A DNA stretch of 64,000 nt from Legionella sp. W10-070 (GTDB lineage: Bacteria; Pseudomonadota; Gammaproteobacteria; Legionellales; Legionellaceae): contig NZ_CAAAJC010000003.1 in NCBI RefSeq assembly GCF_900640175.1, positions 1 through 64,000 on the forward strand. The letters are read 5' to 3'. Within the stretch, counting starts at the first letter, position 1; each line of letters opens with the position of its first letter. Under the pieces are notes generated by a model. The model saw nothing but the letters and a program-made list of their open reading frames with translations, was not told the DNA's origin and did no database searches. This document shows positions 48,099 to 56,221 of the stretch, piece after piece. The translations under genes were made by a program, and so were the position numbers.

Positions 48099-49568
48099 AT
48101 GGGAAATAAGGAAACTGACAACGAATCTTCATCTTATATCCTCTTTCCAGTCAAACAAAAGGATAGGCAACCGATTTACTATGTCAGTGACTATTCTGAG
48201 GCGTTGGCGGATTCTGTCTATAAAGGCTATCGATGCGAATTAAGAAATAATCAAACCATCCTCACCCCCAGCCAGGTTAAGAAAGAAGAGGTCCACATCG
48301 ATTCAACAAAGCCGGTGGCAATAAAGTTTTATGAGAAAGGAAAGCACCCATCTCCCTACCAATTTTATGACTCTGAAATAGCCATCCTTAATCTGGCCGG
48401 TCAAAAGGTGCTCATCATGGATTTCATTGATGGTTTCCATATCCACCCGGATGCCAAAGATAATCCGCAATTGAGGCAGTTAACCTTTTCCCAGGCTGTA
48501 AACATCGCCTGGCAACTGATCATTGAGCTCAATCGCAGACATTATAACAATAGTAATGGCCCTGCTGTTGTTCATGGTGACATCAAGGGAACCAACCTTA
48601 AAATAAGAATGTCGCCAACTGGTGAAAAATGCAAAATCGACATCTTCTACCTTGACGGTGACTATGCTAAACCGATAACAAACCGGTCGCAATGCGCTCA
48701 AGGAACCCTTGAGCACCTCGCCATTGAACTCCTGGATGGTCATTACTCGGAAAGCAGCGATTTTTTCGCGTTAAGCCCTATCCTGCTCAGTCTCTTTGGC
48801 GCCCGCAATCCTTTGCAGGAAATTATTGCCTTCAGAAACGCCCATCCTGACATGGATAATGCGCAACTGGTCAAAAAATACCGTGACCTTGGTTTTTGCA
48901 GCGAGGGACTATTTGAGCATTTTGCCAAGAAACCCGAACCCTTCATTTGCAACCTAATCAAAGAATTTATTCTGCAAATGGGAGCAAAATACAAGGAAGA
49001 CCGCCCTGCTCCAGCGGCGATATTGGAGTTTTTTACCGCACTCAGGCAGCTATCGTTAATTGATGAATCAGCGAAAGATAACGAATTTTATCTCTTGCGC
49101 TTACAGGTAGCTGTCCAAAATGAAAATTGGCTAACCGAACAAAAATATATCAATCTATTTCTCAGAGCAGACCTGGCTTTACAAGAGCGATTAATGGCTT
49201 TAATGCACCGCAATCAACGTTTGCATTTGTATACAATCGTGTTGGATAACCCGGCAGCGTCCTCTCTGGTTAACAGGCTCAGAAAAAGTATCGCAAGCGA
49301 CCTCCGAGAATTAACAGATACGTTTCAACCACCCTCTTTATTGAGTTCACTTTTTTCTTCCCCCGTCACTAAAAAAGAACTTGAGTGGTTACTCAATTGC
49401 TATGAACAAAATAATAAGGAAGCGTTCTATTCTCCGACAAATGAAAAAATGAGATTAAAATTGATGAGTTGCAAGGAAAAAAATACAGCGCCTCTGATTT
49501 TGGCAGTCACAGCGGAGTTTACTCACTCAGCACAACTAGCTCATTATAAGCTCAAGCAAATAAGCTAA
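48099..49568 (+). CDS. Eukaryote-like Ser/Thr protein kinase, effector candidate
   Basis: A 489-aa protein with a protein-kinase fold at about 60-320: VAIK (Lys76), the alpha-C Glu (about 93), the catalytic loop HGDIKGTN (His159, Asp161, Lys163, Asn166), the metal-binding DGD (186-188, for DFG) and the alpha-F Asp221 (SDFFALS). The N-lobe glycine loop is weak. No transmembrane helix or PASTA domain, unlike normal bacterial sensor kinases. It resembles the LegK group of Legionella effectors in style, but I cannot assign a number. C-terminal 170 residues are helical. Confidence 0.82.
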   Translation: MGNKETDNESSSYILFPVKQKDRQPIYYVSDYSEALADSVYKGYRCELRNNQTILTPSQVKKEEVHIDSTKPVAIKFYEKGKHPSPYQFYDSEIAILNLAGQKVLIMDFIDGFHIHPDAKDNPQLRQLTFSQAVNIAWQLIIELNRRHYNNSNGPAVVHGDIKGTNLKIRMSPTGEKCKIDIFYLDGDYAKPITNRSQCAQGTLEHLAIELLDGHYSESSDFFALSPILLSLFGARNPLQEIIAFRNAHPDMDNAQLVKKYRDLGFCSEGLFEHFAKKPEPFICNLIKEFILQMGAKYKEDRPAPAAILEFFTALRQLSLIDESAKDNEFYLLRLQVAVQNENWLTEQKYINLFLRADLALQERLMALMHRNQRLHLYTIVLDNPAASSLVNRLRKSIASDLRELTDTFQPPSLLSSLFSSPVTKKELEWLLNCYEQNNKEAFYSPTNEKMRLKLMSCKEKNTAPLILAVTAEFTHSAQLAHYKLKQIS

Positions 49569-49577
49569 GCACTGGAG

Positions 49578-50141
49578 TTATTTTTTGGTCAGACTATCTA
49601 CTAAGTACTTGTTAGTACCATCCCTATGATAGTGACGGTAGAATGTTTTTAATTTACTCTTATATTCAGATGCTGGATATACCTCATTAGACCAAGGATC
49701 GCATATCACTGCATTTGTTCCCCAAGAAGTTATATCATTCAAATTGCTCTTAAGATCCCTATCGATAACCCAAAATACATGGTCCCCCTTCTCGCCATCA
49801 ATTTCAATAATTTCGGCATTTATTGAGCAAACCTGATTGGTTGTTAATAAATAATCCATTGCTTGAAATGCAAGCTCGTGGCAATTGCCCAGAGAATACT
49901 TACTACTAACGATTACCGTTTTTTCGTAATCATAAATATCATCTGGCAACAGTCTGTGAGGATCAGAAAAAGTTTGCGATATCAAAGCACGCATTTGCTT
50001 AAGTACGGCATTATTTAAGGCTTCAAAATATTCAACAGGAAGAGCATTGTTCTCAATCTGAGAGCAACCATGAACAATTTGAGTTCTAGCATAATCTTTT
50101 GCAAGATTACCTAGCTTTAGATTTGATTCTAGTATATTCAT
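49578..50141 (-). CDS. Cys-His-Asp protein, papain/transglutaminase-like
   Basis: A 187-aa soluble protein with a plausible triad: Cys87 in LGNCHELAFQAMDYLL, His121 in GDHVFWVID and Asp148 in AVICDPWSNEVYP. The spacing and the GNCxE, HVFWV and CDPW motifs recall papain/transglutaminase-like toxin and effector domains. No signal peptide. It ends 9 bases from the convergent kinase stop. Substrate and export are unknown. Confidence 0.72.
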   Translation of the reverse strand: MNILESNLKLGNLAKDYARTQIVHGCSQIENNALPVEYFEALNNAVLKQMRALISQTFSDPHRLLPDDIYDYEKTVIVSSKYSLGNCHELAFQAMDYLLTTNQVCSINAEIIEIDGEKGDHVFWVIDRDLKSNLNDITSWGTNAVICDPWSNEVYPASEYKSKLKTFYRHYHRDGTNKYLVDSLTKK

Positions 50142-50285
50142 CTACTTATTATAGACAAACTTCAACACCTTTCCTTATATAAAATAAGGCTCAACTATTT
50201 CCCTAAATCAAAACAGAATGATAGATTGAGTTCTAATATCCGGGATAATATCCTGCTATGATGATTCAATGCAAAAGGAACTGCC

Positions 50286-51656
50286 ATGCTAAGCCCAAGA
50301 GAGGTCAGAACAACCGAGGATGCAAAACGAATAGTCGAAGAACGCAACCTTAGCCATGTCAAGGTTGGGATTTTTGATATCGATGGCGTAATGCTCGGTA
50401 AGTATATGAGCCGTAATAAATTCTTCTCCGCTCTGGACGACGGCTTTGCCTTTTGTGATGTTATTTTGGGCTGGGACTCTAAAGACAAGCTCTATGATAA
50501 TACCAAATACACCGGCTGGCATACTGGTTATCCTGACACGCCGGTGCGTATTCTGCCTCAAAGCTGTCGTGAACTAATTTTTGAAGATAATCAACTGTTG
50601 TTTATGGCTGAATTTGCCGGGGCTGCTGAGGCATTATGTCCTCGTGCCTTACTGCGTCGAATGATTGAAAAAGCAGCCCTAATGGGTTTTGAAGCCTATG
50701 CCGCCCTGGAATATGAATTCTTCCTATTTGATGAAACGCCAGACAGTGTGCGCGCCAAGGGTTTTCGCAACCTGAAGCCCATCACTCCCGATTTCTTTGG
50801 CTACTCAATCATCCGCAATACCGTACACGCTGATTTATATCATCAAATTCTCAATATGGCTGAAGCAATGGATTTTCCTATTGAAGGATTGCATGCGGAA
50901 ACAGGGCCTGGTGTACTTGAGGCGGCCATTGCAGTGGATAAAGCCGAGGCAGCGGCAGATAAAGCGGCGCTGTTTAAAACCTTTATGAAGATCCTTGCCC
51001 AGCGGAATAATACCATGGCCACCTTTATGGCTAAATGGTCACCCCATTATCCTGGACAAAGCGGCCATATCCATCTTTCCTTACGCCATCTGAACGATGC
51101 AAGCTCGGCGTTCCATGATCCATCCATGACCCATAATATGAGTAAAATCCAGCGTCATTTCCTGGCTGGGCAACAAAAACTGATGCCCGAATTCTTAGCT
51201 ATGGTTTCGCCAACGATAAACAGTTACACAAGGCTTATTCCCGGTTTCTGGGCACCCACAGACGCAACCTGGGGAGTTGAAAACCGTACAACAGCATTGC
51301 GGGTTATTCCCGGCAGCAATAAGTCTCAACGAATTGAATACCGCCTTGGTTCTGCAGATGCCAATCCTTATCTGGCTCTGGCCGCAGCCTTAGGCTCGGG
51401 TTTGTATGGTATTGAGCATGAATTGGAACCAGAGCCGGAAGTCAAAGGCAACGCCTATCAGCAGCAGCATCAACAATTGGCTCTGCCGCGCACCCTATGG
51501 GAAGCAGCACAACGTTTGAAAGCATCAAAGGCTGCATGCACTTTATTTGGTGATGAATTTGTTGAACATTTTACAGCCTCACGTGAATGGGAGGAGCGGG
51601 AATTTCGCCGTCACATTACCGATTGGGAACTTGATCGCTACTTTGAAATTATTTAA
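50286..51656 (+). CDS. Glutamine synthetase-like ligase (gamma-glutamyl-amine type)
   Basis: A 456-aa GS-family enzyme. The N-terminal half has the divergent form found in PuuA-like enzymes (VKVGIFDIDGVMLGKYMSR), with LEYEFFLFDETPDSV, HAETGPGVLEAAI, GQSGHIHLSLR and NRTTALRVIPG as catalytic-domain marks. It most likely joins glutamate to an amine rather than to ammonia; the evidence is its operon. AAGGAAC precedes the ATG. The ALDH gene follows after 11 bases. Confidence 0.85.
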   Translation: MLSPREVRTTEDAKRIVEERNLSHVKVGIFDIDGVMLGKYMSRNKFFSALDDGFAFCDVILGWDSKDKLYDNTKYTGWHTGYPDTPVRILPQSCRELIFEDNQLLFMAEFAGAAEALCPRALLRRMIEKAALMGFEAYAALEYEFFLFDETPDSVRAKGFRNLKPITPDFFGYSIIRNTVHADLYHQILNMAEAMDFPIEGLHAETGPGVLEAAIAVDKAEAAADKAALFKTFMKILAQRNNTMATFMAKWSPHYPGQSGHIHLSLRHLNDASSAFHDPSMTHNMSKIQRHFLAGQQKLMPEFLAMVSPTINSYTRLIPGFWAPTDATWGVENRTTALRVIPGSNKSQRIEYRLGSADANPYLALAAALGSGLYGIEHELEPEPEVKGNAYQQQHQQLALPRTLWEAAQRLKASKAACTLFGDEFVEHFTASREWEEREFRRHITDWELDRYFEII

Positions 51657-51667
51657 CTGGGGCTAAA

Positions 51668-53059
51668 ATGAATACTATGTTAAAAACTTACTCCCCCATT
51701 GACAACTCTCTCTACGTTGAGCGCCCCTTTGCCACTGCCGCAGAAATTCAATCGGCTCTCGATAAAGCCCATCATGCGCAAAAATCATGGCGACTCACAA
51801 CCATTGCCAAGCGGGAGAAATTTTGTACCGCTGCTATTGAAATACTCGTTGCCAATAAGAAAGCCATTGCCGAAGAAATTTGCTGGCAGATAGGAAGACC
51901 CATTTCTCAAGCACCAAAGGAAATAGCGGGGCTGGAAGAGCGTGCCCGTTACATGATTGCTGCAGCCAGTAGCGCCCTGGCTACCATCGAGTTACCTGAG
52001 GAAACTGGTTTTTTACGTTATATCAAGCGAGAACCTCTAGGGGTCGCTTTGGTGATTGCACCCTGGAATTACCCCTACCTTACAGCGGTAAATGCCCTCA
52101 TTCCTGCGATTATGGCCGGTAATGCGGTCATCCTTAAACACTCAACCCAAACCCCACTGGTGGCAGAACGTTTCGCCCAAGCCTTTGCCCAGGTGGGACT
52201 GCCAGAAGGGGTTTTCCAATATTTACATCTTACCCATGCGGACACAGAGACCATCATCCAATCACCCCAAATTAACTACGTCGCTTTTACCGGCTCTGTC
52301 GCCGGAGGCGAAATGATTGAGCAAACGGCAGCAGGACGTTTTATTAATGTCGGTCTGGAACTCGGCGGCAAGGATCCTGCCTATGTACGGGCTGATGCCA
52401 ATCTTGAGCATGCGGTGGAAAGCACCATCGATGGTGCTTTCTTTAATTCCGGTCAATCTTGTTGTGGTATAGAGCGTATCTATGTTCATCAGGATGTCTA
52501 TGAATCCTTTGTTAGCAAGGCTGTGGCTCTGGTTAAGCAATATAAACTTGGTCGACCTGACTCCCCTGAAACCACACTGGGGCCACTTGTTCGCGCATCT
52601 GCCGCAGAATTTGTTCGTTCGCAAATTAAAGAGGCGGTTGCACAGGGTGCTGTAGCGCATATTGACAGACAAGATTTTGCAATGGATGCCCCTGGCTCTC
52701 CTTACATGGCACCGCAAATTTTAACCCGGGTAAACCATCGAATGCGCGTGATGACAGAAGAATCCTTTGGCCCTGTTGTAGGCATCATGGCTGTCGCTGA
52801 CGACAATGAAGCAGTAACGTTAATGAATGACAGCGTTTATGGATTAACTGCTGCTGTTTTTACCCGGGATATTGAGGCAGGAATAGCCATCGGTGAACAG
52901 TTGCACACGGGTACTTTTTTTATCAATCGTTGCGATTACCTTGATCCTGCATTAGCCTGGACAGGGGTAAAAAACTCCGGACGTGGCTGTAGCTTATCCT
53001 CACTGGGGTATCAAATGCTTACCAGACCCAAATCTTTCCATCTAAAAACGACGATTTAA
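51668..53059 (+). CDS. NAD(P)-dependent aldehyde dehydrogenase
   Basis: A 463-aa ALDH superfamily enzyme. Marks are IAPWNYPYLTAVNALIPAIM, FTGSVAGGEMI, the catalytic Glu in LELGGKDPAYV and the catalytic Cys in FFNSGQSCCGIERIYV, then TEESFGPVVGIM. Substrate not determined by sequence; in context a gamma-glutamyl-aminoaldehyde is likely. Second gene of the operon. Confidence 0.92.
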   Translation: MNTMLKTYSPIDNSLYVERPFATAAEIQSALDKAHHAQKSWRLTTIAKREKFCTAAIEILVANKKAIAEEICWQIGRPISQAPKEIAGLEERARYMIAAASSALATIELPEETGFLRYIKREPLGVALVIAPWNYPYLTAVNALIPAIMAGNAVILKHSTQTPLVAERFAQAFAQVGLPEGVFQYLHLTHADTETIIQSPQINYVAFTGSVAGGEMIEQTAAGRFINVGLELGGKDPAYVRADANLEHAVESTIDGAFFNSGQSCCGIERIYVHQDVYESFVSKAVALVKQYKLGRPDSPETTLGPLVRASAAEFVRSQIKEAVAQGAVAHIDRQDFAMDAPGSPYMAPQILTRVNHRMRVMTEESFGPVVGIMAVADDNEAVTLMNDSVYGLTAAVFTRDIEAGIAIGEQLHTGTFFINRCDYLDPALAWTGVKNSGRGCSLSSLGYQMLTRPKSFHLKTTI

Positions 53060-53073
53060 AGGAATCCAGCACC

Positions 53074-54273
53074 ATGAGCATGTCATCATTGAGGGCTAAC
53101 TGGAATTATCCTACCTCCATACGAGTAGGAGCGGGGCGTGCCGGTGAACTTGCGGCGGCCTGTACAGAACTGGGTATTCAATCGCCTCTTTTGGTTACTG
53201 ACCCCGCCTTGACCACTTTACCCATGGTCGAGACAGCCCGGCAATCTTGCCTCGACGCGGGTTTGTCTATTGCCTTATTCTGCCAAATCAAAGCAAATCC
53301 TACGGATAAAAACGTGGCAGACGGTGTCAGCGCCTACCGTTGCGGCAAACATGACGGGGTCATTGCTTTTGGAGGTGGTTCCGCTTTGGATGCTGCCAAA
53401 GCGATCGCCCTGATGGTTGGACAAGACCGTCCTTTATGGGATTTTGAAGATATTGGTGATAATTGGCAACGAGCCAATACTGCAGGTATCGCACCTATCG
53501 TTGCCTTGCCCACCACCGCAGGTACCGGCTCTGAGGTTGGGCGTGCGTCGGTCATTACTGATACAAAACAGCAGGTTAAAAAGATTATCTTTCATCCCAA
53601 GATGCTGCCCAACATTGTCATCCTAGACCCAGAACTCACACTTGGGCTGCCACCCCATATTACCGCTGCAACTGGCATGGATGCGCTGTCTCATAACCTG
53701 GAAGCCTATTGTGCCAGTAATTACCATCCGATGGCAGAGAGTATTGCCCTTGAAGGAATAAGGTTAATCAAGACCTATTTGCCTCATGCCGTGCATGAAG
53801 GAAAAGATCCGCTGGCCCGAACCCAGATGCTTGTCGCCTCTGCCATGGGAGCAACGGCATTTCAGCGTGGCCTAGGTGCCATGCACGCCCTGGCTCATCC
53901 TCTGGGAGCTCTCTATGACACCCATCACGGCCGCCTAAATGCCATTTTGATGCCTTACGTCCTGGAAGCCAATCGCCCGGCTATTGAAGACAAGATTGCA
54001 AGACTTGCTGATTATCTGCAAATTGATAACGGCTTTGATGGCTTTCTCAACTGGATTTTAAAGCTACGTTCTGACTTGGGCATCGAACACAGGTTAACAG
54101 AGATAGGTATTGACGAGCGCCAGGCAGAACGCATCGCCAAAATGGCCGTTGAAGATCCTTCCTCATCAGGGAATCCCATCCTGTTTGATGAGCTACAATA
54201 TAAAAATATCCTAATCGCTTCACTAAATGGCAAAATGCAGCATCAGCCAGAAAGCCAATTACAAAAGCAATAG
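53074..54273 (+). CDS. Iron-containing alcohol dehydrogenase
   Basis: A 399-aa group III dehydrogenase. Visible are the nucleotide-binding GGGSALDAAKAIALMVG, ALPTTAGTGSEVGRASVI, and metal-ligand region MDALSHNLEAYCAS and GAMHALAHPLGALYDTHHGR. It would oxidise an alcohol to the aldehyde used by the upstream ALDH, which points to an amino-alcohol substrate. Starts 14 bases after the ALDH stop. Confidence 0.92.
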   Translation: MSMSSLRANWNYPTSIRVGAGRAGELAAACTELGIQSPLLVTDPALTTLPMVETARQSCLDAGLSIALFCQIKANPTDKNVADGVSAYRCGKHDGVIAFGGGSALDAAKAIALMVGQDRPLWDFEDIGDNWQRANTAGIAPIVALPTTAGTGSEVGRASVITDTKQQVKKIIFHPKMLPNIVILDPELTLGLPPHITAATGMDALSHNLEAYCASNYHPMAESIALEGIRLIKTYLPHAVHEGKDPLARTQMLVASAMGATAFQRGLGAMHALAHPLGALYDTHHGRLNAILMPYVLEANRPAIEDKIARLADYLQIDNGFDGFLNWILKLRSDLGIEHRLTEIGIDERQAERIAKMAVEDPSSSGNPILFDELQYKNILIASLNGKMQHQPESQLQKQ

Positions 54274-54296
54274 CGGATTGAGCAGGAAAAATCGCC

Positions 54297-55013
54297 ATGA
54301 ATATTGGAATTTTGCTTTGTGATCATCTGGGAGAGCAATTTAGTACAGAACATGGCCAGTATCCTGACATGTTTGCCAGCCTTCTCCATCAAGCCGATCC
54401 TGGCTTAACCTTTTCAGTTTATCATGCCCTGGAAAATAAATTGCCCAATCATATTGATGCCGCAGAAGCTTACCTGATTACCGGTAGCCGCCATGGCGTG
54501 AACGAGGGTTTCCCATGGATTAGCAACCTGGAAGCGTTCATTCTCGAATTGCATATGGCACAGAAAAAAATGCTCGGAATATGCTTTGGTCATCAGCTTA
54601 TCGCCAAAGCACTTGGAGGCAAAGTCGTTATGGCGGCAAAGGGTTGGGGGGTTGGAATGTCAATCAATAAGATTACCGGGAAAAAACCATGGATGACTCC
54701 CGAACAGGAAGAGCTTAACCTGCTGGTTAGCCACCGGGAACAAGTAGTTGAATTGCCTTTGGGCGCTGAAGTTCTTGCCAGCAGCGACTTCTGTCCATTT
54801 TATATGATGCAGATTGGCAATCATTTTCTCACCATCCAGGGACATCCGGAATTTAGTAAGGCCTATTCTCAGGCACTCATCGAAGATCGAAGAAATATTC
54901 TTGGTAAAGAAGTTTCAGAACAGGGGTTAATGTCATTGGAACTTAAGGCAGATGATGGTTTATTTGCCAAGTGGATGGTCAATTTTTTGCGTAATCACAG
55001 AGCGACCATATAA
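54297..55013 (+). CDS. Class I glutamine amidotransferase-like hydrolase
   Basis: A 238-aa protein with the class I GATase fold: nucleophile Cys in MLGICFGHQLIAKAL, and His in IQGHPEFSKAY followed by the expected Glu position. It lacks a synthetase partner, so it probably acts as a gamma-glutamyl hydrolase rather than an ammonia donor. Last gene of the operon, before a terminator. Confidence 0.88.
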   Translation: MNIGILLCDHLGEQFSTEHGQYPDMFASLLHQADPGLTFSVYHALENKLPNHIDAAEAYLITGSRHGVNEGFPWISNLEAFILELHMAQKKMLGICFGHQLIAKALGGKVVMAAKGWGVGMSINKITGKKPWMTPEQEELNLLVSHREQVVELPLGAEVLASSDFCPFYMMQIGNHFLTIQGHPEFSKAYSQALIEDRRNILGKEVSEQGLMSLELKADDGLFAKWMVNFLRNHRATI

Positions 55014-55108
55014 AATAATGAAACAACCGTCCCTATTTAACAACCTTAATTTAAAGATTATTGTTAAGCACACAAATGATATATTTGAAAAATGTTATCT
55101 CTGTATCC

Positions 55109-55140
55109 GTAAGCCTGCTTCAATTAAAAAGCAGGCTTAC
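55109..55140. terminator. Bidirectional terminator
   Basis: A 12-bp perfect stem GTAAGCCTGCTT / AAGCAGGCTTAC with an 8-base loop (55109-55120 and 55129-55140), then an A/T-rich run. It sits between the amidotransferase and the broken gene on the other strand. Confidence 0.75.
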
Positions 55141-55148
55141 GCTAAATT

Positions 55149-55778
55149 TTAGATAACTTTTGCAAGCCCTGGGACAGCTTTCTCTATATTTTCTATTACC
55201 CTTGTCGGAGCTTGGGTTTTGGCTTTTGAGCTCCATGAGAAACGATGCATATTCAGGGCGTCAATTAAACCACTTTCTTTCGCCAATTGTTTGTATGATG
55301 TTTGTTTTAGTTCCTCATCACCCATAAATATTGACATTGTCCGCACGTTAAGTAAGGCAGTCTCAAGCGCTTTGATTTTATCGCCTGCAAAAAAAGTAAA
55401 GGGGCTTTTTAGCCTTTTTAATTCAATGCTTGCAAGTTTAACAAGATTATTATAATTATCATTTTCAGAAATGGAATCCAGAGACGGATTGGCTGCCCTT
55501 ACATTTTTTGCTTCTTCTGCTCTCTTTTTAATGTCACACATCAACGGAGCTGGATCATCGATTTTTTTGAAATGAACTGATTTTCCATTATCCAGCTCAA
55601 TAGAACCTTCAGCAGGTAAACCAATCATCGGCAATTTTTGTTTATCTTCTGTCGTCGTTTTTTATATTTTACAAGAATGCCATCCTTCATAACTAGCGCA
55701 TCAATATGAAGGTTTGTTAACTTTTCTTTTAATTCTTCAAAGCTATTAGATTGCTATTTTATAAACTTCATCAAACAT
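55149..55778 (-). pseudogene. Frameshifted hypothetical gene, possible effector remnant
   Basis: Three frames join into one protein of about 208 aa. MFDEVYKIAI is followed, after a stop, by SFEELKEKLTNLHIDALVMK DGILVKYK in a second frame. The third frame begins TTEDKQKLPMIGLPAEGSIE and runs on to AVPGLAKVI. The last frame alone is 161 aa. Two small indels therefore break it. No family known. The ATG would be at 55778. Confidence 0.55.
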
Positions 55779-55870
55779 AAATAATCACCAAAAATGCAAT
55801 GTGGTTTAAATTTTATCATTAAACCGTCTGTAATGGAATCTTTATAAGACGAACCAGGGTCTGTCGACAT

Positions 55871-56032
55871 TTATTTTAGCCAAAGTGCGGTGGCAATAAA
55901 GAAACGATAAAAAGAGTGAAACTTAAGATCTTTGTCATGCTCCCTGAGAGCCTTTCGATGAGATTTTGGCGGTATGATCGCAAAAGCATTCATGTTTATG
56001 GAGGCGTTGATAATGTAATCCACATCACAACT
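55871..56032 (-). pseudogene. IS5-like transposase C-terminal remnant
   Basis: Reads NAFAIIPPKSHRKALREHDK then DLKFHSFYRFFIATALWLK and a stop, which matches the tail of IS4/IS5 DDE transposases (IPPK.. and ..ALWLK) with the central catalytic Glu block deleted. The rest of 55779-56221 has no supported gene. Confidence 0.6.
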
Positions 56033-56221
56033 TTATTGCGAGTATAGCGGTAGTCGTTTTTCCTTCAAGCAATGTCAGTGCTTGTGTAAATCTGGAGTTT
56101 GTCCCGGCGGCGGTGAGGATGAATTTAAAGGGATACCTAGTGCGTCAGGCAATGGGTGTATTTTGGCCTTTTAAAAGCTCCATCAGCACAAACTGACAGA
56201 GCGTTTAAAATTACCAGCTTC

